Origin: an uncultured Helicobacteraceae bacterium
Lineage (GTDB): Bacteria; Campylobacterota; Campylobacteria; Campylobacterales; Sulfurimonadaceae
Direction of reading: 5' to 3'
Assembly: GCA_903903705.1 (NCBI GenBank)
Contig: CAIUZU010000243.1
Coordinates: 1 to 6,683 of the forward strand
DNA: 6,683 bases
Shown here: in pieces, positions 1 through 6,386 of the stretch
Numbering within the stretch: the stretch's first letter is position 1
How the letters are laid out: the number at the start of each line of letters is the position of its first letter
Notes under the pieces: generated by a model
What the model saw: the letters and a program-made list of their open reading frames with translations, nothing else
What the model was told of the DNA's origin: nothing
Database searches by the model: none
Made by a program: the position numbers and the translations under genes

Positions 1-1650
1 GTCACTATTTTAATGGTACTTATAATCAAAAAGATTCTCTCCTCTACAAACACGCTAGAGAGAGAGTATGGAGATTCTCTCTTACTTTTAGAACAGTATA
101 AAACGGCTGTAGATAAAAGTTTTATCGTTACAAAAACAAATGCAAAAGGAATTATCACCTATGTAAATGATGAGTTCTGTAAAATAAGCGGTTACTCAAA
201 AGAGGAACTATTGGGAAAAGCACACAGCATCGTAAGACATCCTGATACTCCAAAAGAGACATTTAAATCTTTGTGGCATACGATAAAAGATCTCAAACAA
301 CCTTGGTCGGGAGAGATACAAAATCGAAATAAAAACGGCACATCATATTGGGTAAAAGCTATTATAAATCCTATTATGGACAGTACAGGCAAAGTAGTTG
401 AGTATATCGGGATCAGAACAAACATAACAGAGATAAAAAACGCTTCTACCATTGATTTTATGACTGGTTATGGAAACAGAACAAAACTAAACAGTGATAT
501 AAATAAACTGCAAAACATCTCTTTGGCAATCTTTAATCTTGATAATTTTAGACAAATCAATGATTTTTACGGACATGAATTTGGAAATAAAATTATTATC
601 TCTATTGCAGACAAGATCTTCAGCTTAATTGCAGATGATGAACATTTAAGATTTTATAGGCTTCAAGGAGATGAGTTTGTAATTTTATCTACGGCTTACT
701 CGAAATATGCATTTGAATCTATCGTTAAAAGTGTTTTAACAACCATAAATGAAAGAATGGAGATTGATGAAGAGCAAATACTCACCTCATGCAGCTGCGG
801 AATCTCTTTTGAAGATAAAGAGCACCTCCTCTCAAGTGCAAATATGGCTCTTAAAATCGCAAAAAAAAGCAATACTAACTTTTTGGTATATAATGAAGAT
901 ATTTCCCTTAATAATGAGTATAAAAACAACTTGCACTGGGCGAAGAAACTCTCCGATGCAATCAAAAAAGATAACATCATCACTTACTATCAGCCGATTG
1001 TAAACAACTCTAATTTAGTTTATGAGAAGTATGAATCTTTAGTACGCATGAGAGACGCTGATAAGATCATCTCTCCGTTCTTTTTCCTTGAAGTTGCAAA
1101 GCAGACTAGACAATATTTTGATATTACTAGAACCGTAATACATCAATCATTTGAGATGTTTAAAGATAAAGATCTAGAGTTCTCCATAAATCTATCTATC
1201 AAAGATATACTGGAAATTCAAATCTCTGAGTATATACTAAATATGTTAGAAAGATACAATATTGGCTCAAGGGTGGTTTTTGAGATAGTTGAATCTGAAT
1301 CTATTGAAAACTTTGAAGGTGTTATACACTTTATAAATCAAGTGAAAAAATATGGATGTAAAATTGCAATCGATGATTTTGGTACCGGATACAGCAACTT
1401 TGAGTATCTTATCAAGCTTAAAGCTGATTTTTTAAAGATTGACGGATCTTTAATTAAAAATCTTGATAAGGACAAGAATGCACTTGTGGTAGTCTCCACT
1501 ATAGTTGAGTTCTCTAAAAAGCTTGGTATGAAAACGATTGCCGAGTTTGTTGAAAATGAAGAAATCTTCAAAATTGTAAAAGACCTTGGTATTGACTACT
1601 CTCAAGGTTATTACTTCTCGCAACCGCTAGAGAGTGTGCGTGATAAATAA
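1..1650 (+). CDS. PAS-GGDEF-EAL protein, probable c-di-GMP phosphodiesterase (5' end outside window)
   Basis: Signalling protein with an Aer-like PAS domain, a degenerate GGDEF domain and an EAL domain. The frame is open to base 1. The first ATG (13) has no Shine-Dalgarno sequence in the visible 12 bases, and the first residues (VTILMVLII) look like the end of a membrane helix, so the gene probably begins upstream with a membrane sensor region. Numbering from the ATG at 13: PAS about 30-142, with RHPD (75-78), W88, N104 and YWV (112-114), matching the FAD-binding PAS of Aer. GGDEF is about 144-292; its signature reads QGDEF (218-222), and the usual Asp residues for metal and guanine binding are N175 and N192, so cyclase activity is doubtful. 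EAL is about 318-540 and keeps E341 (as ESL), N393, E424/E427, D454-D455, K475, E511 and Q531, so phosphodiesterase activity is likely. The 3' end overlaps cheB, implying co-transcription. Domain calls are firm; flavin binding and enzymatic direction are inferred. Confidence 0.9.
   Translation, partial: VTILMVLIIKKILSSTNTLEREYGDSLLLLEQYKTAVDKSFIVTKTNAKGIITYVNDEFCKISGYSKEELLGKAHSIVRHPDTPKETFKSLWHTIKDLKQPWSGEIQNRNKNGTSYWVKAIINPIMDSTGKVVEYIGIRTNITEIKNASTIDFMTGYGNRTKLNSDINKLQNISLAIFNLDNFRQINDFYGHEFGNKIIISIADKIFSLIADDEHLRFYRLQGDEFVILSTAYSKYAFESIVKSVLTTINERMEIDEEQILTSCSCGISFEDKEHLLSSANMALKIAKKSNTNFLVYNEDISLNNEYKNNLHWAKKLSDAIKKDNIITYYQPIVNNSNLVYEKYESLVRMRDADKIISPFFFLEVAKQTRQYFDITRTVIHQSFEMFKDKDLEFSINLSIKDILEIQISEYILNMLERYNIGSRVVFEIVESESIENFEGVIHFINQVKKYGCKIAIDDFGTGYSNFEYLIKLKADFLKIDGSLIKNLDKDKNALVVVSTIVEFSKKLGMKTIAEFVENEEIFKIVKDLGIDYSQGYYFSQPLESVRDK
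1630..1634 (+). promoter_or_regulatory. Weak Shine-Dalgarno sequence that favours the second GTG of cheB
   Basis: GAGAG lies five bases before the GTG at 1640. The alternative GTG at 1634 overlaps this motif and has no purine-rich sequence at the right distance upstream. The site sits inside the last codons of the upstream PAS-GGDEF-EAL gene, so translation of cheB may depend on ribosomes finishing that gene. Confidence 0.45.
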
Positions 1651-2206
1651 AATAGTCCTTATCGGTGCTTCAACAGGAGGTCCGGGTCAAATAGAGAAAA
1701 TAATTGCGGCTCTTCCTCCGCTTTATGATACGACGTTAATTATTGCTCAACACATGGCTTCAGAATTTATTCCCAGTTTTATAAAAAGAGTCCAAAAATA
1801 TGATGTAAATCCACTCACTCTCGCATGTCATAATGAGATGATTCAAACTGCAAACATTTACTTCTGCACAGGAACAACTTCCGCCATGCAAAGAGGACAT
1901 GAGCTATACTTCAGCGTTGAAGCCTCAAAAGAAAATAGATACAACCCTGATATAAATACAATATTTAAATCTTTTGTGCCCTTTACAAATAATATAAAAA
2001 TTTTGGCAATTATTTTAACAGGTATCGGTGATGATGGAGTAGAGGGATGCAAAGAACTCTCGCTTGCAGGTGCGAAAACAGCCACACAAAACGCTCAAAG
2101 TGCAATTGTTGACGGTATGCCAAGCAGAGCAAGAAAAGATGTACCAAATATAGAAGTTTTAGACATAGAAGAGATAAAAAATAAAATAAAAGAGTTTTGT
2201 AGCTAA
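1640..2206 (+). CDS. cheB: Stand-alone chemotaxis protein methylesterase CheB (no receiver domain)
   Basis: Cytoplasmic methylesterase (possibly also a glutamine deamidase) that removes methyl groups from chemoreceptor glutamates and so resets receptor sensitivity. From the GTG at 1640 it is 188 aa. The whole protein is the CheB catalytic domain: GASTGGPG with the catalytic Ser (residue 11), IIAQHM with the catalytic His (38), and LTGIGDDGVEG with the catalytic Asp (132), followed by SAIVDGMPSRA, which matches the conserved C-terminal SxVxGMPxxA stretch. The N-terminal receiver domain (about 120 residues plus linker) of enterobacterial CheB is absent, as is known for Campylobacter jejuni CheB, so activity cannot be controlled by CheA phosphorylation in the usual way. 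A GTG at 1634 in the same frame is an alternative start adding two residues. The gene overlaps the upstream signalling gene by 11 bases, and its stop codon overlaps the cheR start by one base. Confidence 0.92.
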   Translation: MINKIVLIGASTGGPGQIEKIIAALPPLYDTTLIIAQHMASEFIPSFIKRVQKYDVNPLTLACHNEMIQTANIYFCTGTTSAMQRGHELYFSVEASKENRYNPDINTIFKSFVPFTNNIKILAIILTGIGDDGVEGCKELSLAGAKTATQNAQSAIVDGMPSRARKDVPNIEVLDIEEIKNKIKEFCS

Positions 2207-2982
2207 TGTTTGATTTTTTTAAGAAAAAAAAGTTACCAGAGATAGAAAAAAAAGAGGATTTTGTAGAAGATTACTGCGATGTATTGCCGATTGCCAAATA
2301 TTTTAAAAATGAAACAGGCGTTACATTTGACAAACAAGAGTCTATTTTAAAAAATAAAGTAACAACCTTTTGCAAGCAAAGGGGTATCAGTTCATTTAAA
2401 AAGCTATTGCAAGATATAGAAATAGATAAAAAATTAAAACAAGAACTCATTGATGCTCTTACAACAAACGAAACATTTTTTTACCGAGAGTTTAAACAGA
2501 TTGAAGATCTTGTAAAGTCAGTCAAAGCCTCAAATGCAAGAGTAGATATCTTGTGTGCCCCATCTGCTACAGGAGAAGAGCCTTATGGAATAGCAATAGC
2601 CCTGCTTGAAGCAGGAGTTCCTCATTATAACTTCCATATAACAGGAATCGACATAAACTCTGATGCTATCAATAAAGCAAAATGTGCCGAGTACAAAGAA
2701 AGAAATGTACGAAATTTATCCGAACAAATAATTGATAGATATTTTACAAAAAAAGAGAATCTTTATGTGCTAAAAGAGAGTGTTAAGTTACAAGTGAGCT
2801 ATAAAATCGTCAACCTATTTGATCCATCATTTGTAACAATCGGAAAATTCGACTTTATATTTTCAAGAAACATGCTTATCTATTTTGATAAAGAGACAAA
2901 AATAAAAGCTAAAAAAATATTGGAGAGTTTGAGAAAAGATCCAAATCAAGAGATATTTTTCGGTCATGCAGATCTGTTTTAA
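2206..2982 (+). CDS. cheR: Chemotaxis protein methyltransferase CheR
   Basis: S-adenosylmethionine-dependent methyltransferase that methylates glutamates on chemoreceptors, opposing CheB. At 258 aa it has a Lys-rich N-terminus (FFKKKK), an all-helical N-terminal region (about 25-85), then the family motifs in order: TTNETFFYRE (86-95), the SAM-binding loop in SATGEEPYGIA (120-130), the acidic SAM contact in GIDI (D149), VNLFDP (202-207) and FDFIFSRNMLIYFD (215-228). It ends at FFGHADLF. In Salmonella CheR, from memory, about 20-25 further residues follow the matching GHSE motif, so this protein is short at the C-terminus; no continuation is seen in another frame, and this may be the normal form in the lineage. 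The ATG shares one base with the cheB stop codon (TAATG), and an AGAG lies 11 bases upstream, so translational coupling is likely. Confidence 0.93.
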   Translation: MFDFFKKKKLPEIEKKEDFVEDYCDVLPIAKYFKNETGVTFDKQESILKNKVTTFCKQRGISSFKKLLQDIEIDKKLKQELIDALTTNETFFYREFKQIEDLVKSVKASNARVDILCAPSATGEEPYGIAIALLEAGVPHYNFHITGIDINSDAINKAKCAEYKERNVRNLSEQIIDRYFTKKENLYVLKESVKLQVSYKIVNLFDPSFVTIGKFDFIFSRNMLIYFDKETKIKAKKILESLRKDPNQEIFFGHADLF

Positions 2983-3140
2983 GATTTGAAATAGAACTTA
3001 TCATAAGATATTTACTAAATTCTAAAAGTAGCCAAAAAGTTTTAGATTTGGTGCAGATTGTACAAAACTAAGCCCGACTGCGTACTGTAGTACGCCGAGT
3101 GGGTTAGTTTTGCACAAGGTGTGCTGAAGCTAGAACTTGA
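2983..3140. other. Intergenic region between convergent cheR and porB
   Basis: A 158-base spacer where the + strand chemotaxis unit and the - strand por operon converge. It holds an AT-only imperfect stem (3017-3027 with 3040-3049), the long inverted repeat at 3058-3117, and the start of a second stem-loop (3126-3155) that crosses into porB. No ORF with coding character is seen. The GC-rich core of the large repeat stands out from the AT-rich surroundings. Confidence 0.6.
3058..3117. terminator. Large imperfect inverted repeat, possible bidirectional terminator
   Basis: Two 28-base arms flank a 4-base loop (TGTA, 3086-3089). The inner stem GCGTAC/GTACGC (3080-3085 with 3090-3095) is perfect. 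A middle part pairs ACT and CCC with AGT and GGG around small bulges. The outer stem TTGTACAAAACTAA (3058-3071) pairs with TTAGTTTTGCACAA (3104-3117) with one mismatch, which becomes a G-U wobble in the RNA of the - strand. The AAAA...TTTT layout around a GC-rich core is what a bidirectional intrinsic terminator between convergent genes would look like, but the T run is only four long and lies inside the stem. It could instead be a dispersed repeat element. The structure is seen directly; its role is inferred. Confidence 0.5.
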
Positions 3141-3155
3141 CTAGATTCTAGCTTC
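3126..3155 (-). repeat. Perfect 10-bp inverted repeat spanning the porB stop codon
   Basis: GAAGCTAGAA (3126-3135) and TTCTAGCTTC (3146-3155) are exact reverse complements with a 10-base loop. In porB mRNA the stem includes the last sense codons (Glu-Ala-Arg), and the stop codon (3141-3143) lies in the loop. No T run follows on either strand, so it is not a textbook intrinsic terminator. It may protect the 3' end of the mRNA or act with the larger hairpin downstream. Confidence 0.5.
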
Positions 3156-4097
3156 TTCGCGGCGTTGCAAGTACGCCCATTTTTCATCTACTCTATCTTG
3201 CCACTCTTTGATTAAGTACTTGTACTCATCTTTAAATAAGTGTTTAAAACGTCCTTGAGCAGCCAAATACTCCTCAACAGGAACGATATTTTTCGGTCTG
3301 TAAGTGATATTTAACTCCCTACCGTCTATGATTTCATAAAGTGGAAACACTAAAGAGTCGGTTGCTAAATCAGCGATATTCATAGTGTCTTTTGGATCAA
3401 ATTTCCACTCGGTAGTACATGGAGAAACCGCATTTATAAACACAGGACCCTCAACTGCAAAACCGTGTTGAATCTTCTTCACCATGTCTTTCCATTTATT
3501 TGGAGCAACTTGAGCTACATACGGTATGCCGTGAGCAGCCATAATAGCCATCATATCTTTTTTATTTCTCTTCTCTCCATAGCTTTTTTTACCCTCTGGA
3601 GATGTTGTTGCAGATGAACCGATAGGAGTAGATGATGATCTTTGTCCTCCCGTGTTAGCATAAACTTCGTTGTCGAGAACAATGTGCATCATATTGTGAC
3701 CACGTTCCATACATCCTGAAATCCACTGAAAACCGATATCATACGATGCACCGTCTCCTGCGAAAGAGACAAATTTAGGAGTACGCTCAGGCTGTTTTAG
3801 GCGACCTTTTTTCTTTAAAGCTTTATACATAGTCTCAGCACCTGCAACAGCAGTTGAACTATTTTCAAACCCAATATGAATCCAAGAAGCATCCCATGAA
3901 GTGTATGGATAAACCGCAGTACAAACCTCAAGACATCCCGTAGATGCAGATAAGATCAAGTCATCATTTGTCGCATTTAATACTTCACGAACAATAATCG
4001 AGTGTGCACAACCAGGACATAAAAGATTTGCACCCTCAAAACGGTCTGCAGATGTTGAAAACTCTTTTAAGTTTTTAATATTTTTTATTTCACTCAC
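3141..4097 (-). CDS. porB: Pyruvate:ferredoxin oxidoreductase, beta subunit
   Basis: Thiamine-diphosphate-binding subunit of pyruvate:ferredoxin (or flavodoxin) oxidoreductase, which converts pyruvate and CoA to acetyl-CoA, CO2 and reduced carrier, or the reverse. The GTG at 4097 is chosen because a perfect AAGGAG sits six bases upstream; this gives 318 aa. The same frame opens to an ATG at 4139, but that start would overlap porA by 32 bases and has no comparable ribosome site. Visible features: CPGC (C27, C30), TGC (C55) and SPC (C227), the four Cys expected to hold the proximal 4Fe-4S cluster, and the thiamine-diphosphate motif running from GDG (114-116) to DNEVYANTGGQ (142-152). An SSSTPIGSSATTSPEGK stretch follows, as in other POR beta subunits. 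Length fits the family. It is the last gene of the four-gene por operon, directly after porA. Confidence 0.95.
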   Translation of the reverse strand: MSEIKNIKNLKEFSTSADRFEGANLLCPGCAHSIIVREVLNATNDDLILSASTGCLEVCTAVYPYTSWDASWIHIGFENSSTAVAGAETMYKALKKKGRLKQPERTPKFVSFAGDGASYDIGFQWISGCMERGHNMMHIVLDNEVYANTGGQRSSSTPIGSSATTSPEGKKSYGEKRNKKDMMAIMAAHGIPYVAQVAPNKWKDMVKKIQHGFAVEGPVFINAVSPCTTEWKFDPKDTMNIADLATDSLVFPLYEIIDGRELNITYRPKNIVPVEEYLAAQGRFKHLFKDEYKYLIKEWQDRVDEKWAYLQRREEARI

Positions 4098-4103
4098 AGT
4101 TTT

Positions 4104-4109
4104 CTCCTT
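4104..4109 (-). promoter_or_regulatory. Ribosome binding site of porB, decides the GTG start
   Basis: AAGGAG on the - strand, six bases before GTG 4097 and overlapping the porA stop codon (4108-4110). The strength and spacing of this site make the GTG far more likely than the upstream in-frame ATG at 4139, whose reading would translate the last porA codons in another frame. Confidence 0.85.
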
Positions 4110-5331
4110 ATAAATATGCCAGTTTCGGTCCACGAACACCGATAAACTGCTGTAATTGTGTAGTTACCTTACCTGCATCTACATTTGCTTGTAATTCATT
4201 AAATAGTGCTGTTAAATGTGCTTTAGTAAGGTCACGACCGCCTAAACCATAAACATATCCTGAAAGAAGTGCTTTTGTATCAGTGTTAAAAAGTGCTCCG
4301 GCAATCTCGTTAAAAAGTGTTCCTGCTGCTCCATTTGGAGATGAACGATCAAGTGCAGCTATCGCTTTTACACCTTTAAGTGCATCAATAATCTCTGCAA
4401 ATGGAATAGGTCTAAATACTCTAAAACCGACAACACCCGCTTTAATGCCTTTTGCTCTCATCTCAGTTGCGACTTCACGAGCCGTTTCAACCGAACTTCC
4501 CATACAAACAACACAAACATCTGCATCATCCATGTCATATTTTTCTACTAGGTTATATTTACGACCTGTCAGCTTTTCAAAATCAGCAAACACTTCTTTA
4601 ATTTTTGGCATAACTTTTACCATCAAATCGTTATGCTGACGAGCTTTATGCTCAAAATGCCAATCTTCTTCGGTTTGTACACCATGAGTTACAGGATGTT
4701 CAAAGTCTAACATGTCATTCATCGGTTTATACTCACCGACAAACGCATATGCTTCATCATCACTTAGAGTATGAACACCTTGTGCAGTATGTGATGTCAT
4801 AAATCCATCTTGATTCACGATTGCAGGAAGTCTGATATCATGATCTTCAGCTACTCTAAAAGCTATAAGATTTAAGTCATAACTCTCTTGCGGACAAAAT
4901 GCATCAAACTGTATCCAACCGCTGTCACGAATCATATACATATCAGAGTGATCCCCGTTTACGTTAAGAGGTGATGCAAGTGCACGGTTTACAAGATTTA
5001 AAATTATCGGAAGTCTCATACCTGAAGCTTGGTAGAGTGTCTCTGACATAAGAGCAAGACCTTGAGAAGAAGTTGCAGTTGCAACACGTCCGCCTGCTGC
5101 AGCAGCACCGATACATGCACTCATAGCGGCATGTTCTGATTCAACCATTGCAAACTCACCCTCTATGTAGCCATCTGCTAAAAATTTTGCATAACCCTCA
5201 ACTATAGGTGTTGAAGGTGTAATAGGATAAGCGGCAACAACATCGACTTGAGCTTGTCTTAGTGCCTGAGCAGCTGCACGGTTTCCATCCCATACTTCTA
5301 TCTTTTGTAATTCCATTTTATCAAATGCCAT
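4108..5331 (-). CDS. porA: Pyruvate:ferredoxin oxidoreductase, alpha subunit
   Basis: Alpha subunit of the four-subunit POR, which with PorB forms the pyruvate and thiamine-diphosphate site. At 407 aa it is typical in length. Domain I (about 15-250) contains AYPITPSTPIVE (34-45), the conserved Glu in VESEHAAMSA (E64), the loop TSSQGLALMSE (87-97) and NGDHSDMYMIRDSGW (125-139). The C-terminal transketolase-like domain (about 268-385) contains CVVCMGSS, the FRVFRPIP segment (303-310) and GLGGRDLT (362-369). The ATG shares one base with the porD stop codon (TAATG), and AAGGAA lies five bases upstream, supporting this start; Met6 is a less likely alternative. The motifs fit pyruvate rather than 2-oxoglutarate or 2-oxoisovalerate enzymes, and the gene order agrees, but exact substrate choice is inferred from family resemblance. 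Confidence 0.95.
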   Translation of the reverse strand: MAFDKMELQKIEVWDGNRAAAQALRQAQVDVVAAYPITPSTPIVEGYAKFLADGYIEGEFAMVESEHAAMSACIGAAAAGGRVATATSSQGLALMSETLYQASGMRLPIILNLVNRALASPLNVNGDHSDMYMIRDSGWIQFDAFCPQESYDLNLIAFRVAEDHDIRLPAIVNQDGFMTSHTAQGVHTLSDDEAYAFVGEYKPMNDMLDFEHPVTHGVQTEEDWHFEHKARQHNDLMVKVMPKIKEVFADFEKLTGRKYNLVEKYDMDDADVCVVCMGSSVETAREVATEMRAKGIKAGVVGFRVFRPIPFAEIIDALKGVKAIAALDRSSPNGAAGTLFNEIAGALFNTDTKALLSGYVYGLGGRDLTKAHLTALFNELQANVDAGKVTTQLQQFIGVRGPKLAYL

Positions 5332-5726
5332 TATGCTTCCTTCTCATCTTTTTTAGGCCAGTTTGCAATCTCTGACTCTTCATCTGCCTGTTCTGGGAAC
5401 ATTAGCAATGATTTTGGGTTCGTAGGACAAACCTCAACACAAATGCCACAACCTTTACAGTGATCCATATCGACACCGATTAATTTTTTATCTCTTGATA
5501 TAATTGATACATCAGGACAATATACCCAGCAAAATTGACAATCAATACAATAATCTTTGTTGAATATCGGTTTAATAAGTCTCCAGTCAGCTACACTGGC
5601 AGTATATGAACTATTCTCTGAATAGTCACGGTCTTGCTGCTGAGTTCCAGCGATATCATCTATTTTTCCGTTGAAAGTACGAAGCATAGCCCCGATTTCA
5701 AACTCATCCCACCCTTTTTTTGTCAT
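5331..5726 (-). CDS. porD: Pyruvate:ferredoxin oxidoreductase, delta subunit (2x 4Fe-4S ferredoxin-like)
   Basis: Ferredoxin-type subunit that passes electrons from the catalytic PorA/PorB pair to external ferredoxin or flavodoxin. Two CxxCxxCxxxCP motifs are visible: CIDCQFCWVYCP and CKGCGICVEVCP, at residues 60-71 and 90-101 counted from the chosen start, enough for two 4Fe-4S clusters. Two ATG codons lie in tandem at 5729 and 5726; the second is preferred because AAGGGA is six bases before it but only three before the first. That gives 131 aa. About 55 residues precede the first cluster, longer than in archaeal POR delta subunits as I recall them, but in line with the roughly 130-residue H. 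pylori protein. The C-terminus is acidic and Lys-rich. It starts 10 bases after porC and overlaps porA by one base. Confidence 0.93.
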   Translation of the reverse strand: MTKKGWDEFEIGAMLRTFNGKIDDIAGTQQQDRDYSENSSYTASVADWRLIKPIFNKDYCIDCQFCWVYCPDVSIISRDKKLIGVDMDHCKGCGICVEVCPTNPKSLLMFPEQADEESEIANWPKKDEKEA

Positions 5727-5732
5727 CATTAA

Positions 5733-5738
5733 TCCCTT
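5733..5738 (-). promoter_or_regulatory. Ribosome binding site of porD
   Basis: AAGGGA on the - strand, partly within the porC stop codon (5737-5739). It is three bases from the ATG at 5729 and six from the ATG at 5726, so it favours the second ATG. The porB site in the same operon also has six-base spacing. Confidence 0.6.
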
Positions 5739-6294
5739 ATTTCACTTCATCAAAAGCACGTTGAATTGCAAGCATATTTGCATCAATTATCTTTTGTGGT
5801 AATTTTCCAAGAACTCTCTTCATACTCTCTTTAAAAAATTCGATGTCATACATTTGAGAAACTTTCATAAATGCACCAAGCATAGGCGTATTTGGAATTG
5901 CACGACCGATAGTCTCGTTTGCAATTGTTATACAATCAACAGTATAAACATCTTTTCCCTCGAGTTTAGGCTGTGCCTTAATCAACTCCTCAGTGCTCAT
6001 ATGAGTTGTAATGATATACTTAGTGCTATCTTTATGATTTATTGTAATATCAGTCGTAATTGCCAACGCAGGGTCAATAACAAAAACATAATCAGGTTTC
6101 ATATATTTTTCATGATTCATAATCACTTTATCATCTACACGGTTATACGCTGTCATTGCAGCTCCACGTTTTGCAGATCCGTAAAATGCAAACGCTTGTA
6201 CATGCTTACCGGTTGTAGAAATAACATCCGCCAAACCTTTAGCACCTGTAACAGCACCTTGTCCAGCACGACTATGCCATCTAATTTCTAGCAT
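5737..6294 (-). CDS. porC: Pyruvate:ferredoxin oxidoreductase, gamma subunit
   Basis: Gamma subunit (called PorG or PorC) of the four-subunit POR. At 185 aa it is one POR gamma-family domain: an N-terminal RWHSRAGQGAVTGAKGLA segment (5-22), AFAFYGSAKRGA (34-45), the central VFVIDPAL strand (70-77) and the late IPNTPMLGAF motif (133-142), all conserved in this family. An AAGGAG lies five bases before the ATG (6300-6305). It is the first gene of the operon, followed by porD after 10 bases. The order gamma-delta-alpha-beta matches that known for H. pylori and differs from the single-chain PFOR of Campylobacter jejuni. A promoter candidate lies just upstream. Confidence 0.94.
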   Translation of the reverse strand: MLEIRWHSRAGQGAVTGAKGLADVISTTGKHVQAFAFYGSAKRGAAMTAYNRVDDKVIMNHEKYMKPDYVFVIDPALAITTDITINHKDSTKYIITTHMSTEELIKAQPKLEGKDVYTVDCITIANETIGRAIPNTPMLGAFMKVSQMYDIEFFKESMKRVLGKLPQKIIDANMLAIQRAFDEVK

Positions 6295-6331
6295 AAACTC
6301 TCCTTCTTTTTAGTAAATATAAGAACCATTA

Positions 6332-6360
6332 ATTCTATTTTAGTCGGTTATTTTAGACAA
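6332..6360 (-). promoter_or_regulatory. Candidate sigma70-type promoter of the por operon
   Basis: On the - strand TTGTCT (6355-6360, four of six matches to the -35 consensus) is separated by 17 bases from TAGAAT (6332-6337, five of six matches to the -10 consensus). Transcription would start near 6325, leaving a leader of about 30 bases that contains the porC ribosome site. This is a pattern match only. The -10 element is the stronger part, as expected in Campylobacterota, where -35 elements are often weak. Confidence 0.5.
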
Positions 6361-6363
6361 GTT

Positions 6364-6386
6364 GCTCTTAAATATAGCTTGAGAGC
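6364..6386 (+). repeat. Stem-loop followed by a T run, upstream of the por promoter
   Basis: GCTCTTAA (6364-6371) pairs with TTGAGAGC (6379-6386) around a 7-base loop; one pair is a G-U wobble in + strand RNA and a mismatch in - strand RNA. On the + strand a T run (6393-6398) begins six bases after the stem. This looks like a weak terminator reading in the + direction, antisense to the por operon and the HAD gene. On the - strand, where it would serve the HAD gene, there is no T run. Confidence 0.35.

Noticed and set aside
192..452. Open frame on the - strand inside the PAS region
   Set aside because: It lies wholly inside a well-supported PAS coding sequence on the other strand, shows no recognisable domain and has no ribosome site; it is a shadow frame.
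696..1003. Overlapping open frames on both strands inside the GGDEF/EAL region
   Set aside because: The real frame carries conserved domain motifs throughout; these frames have low-complexity, unconvincing translations.
3017..3049. AT-only imperfect stem (3017-3027 with 3040-3049) just after cheR, considered as its terminator
   Set aside because: The stem has almost no G-C pairs, a bulge and a 12-base loop, with no T run after it; such pairing is expected by chance in AT-rich spacer DNA.
3058..3117. The large hairpin considered as a tRNA, CRISPR repeat or transposon end
   Set aside because: There is no cloverleaf or CCA-like end, no regularly spaced repeats, and no transposase or target duplication nearby.
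5331..5726. N-terminal extension of PorD considered as a fusion to an extra domain
   Set aside because: The roughly 55 residues before the first cluster carry no motif I recognise, and the total length fits the H. pylori-type delta subunit.
5854..6291. 145-residue + strand open frame antisense to porC
   Set aside because: porC is a firm family match over its whole length; the antisense product is rich in Cys, Asn and Ile without any known motif, as expected of a shadow frame.
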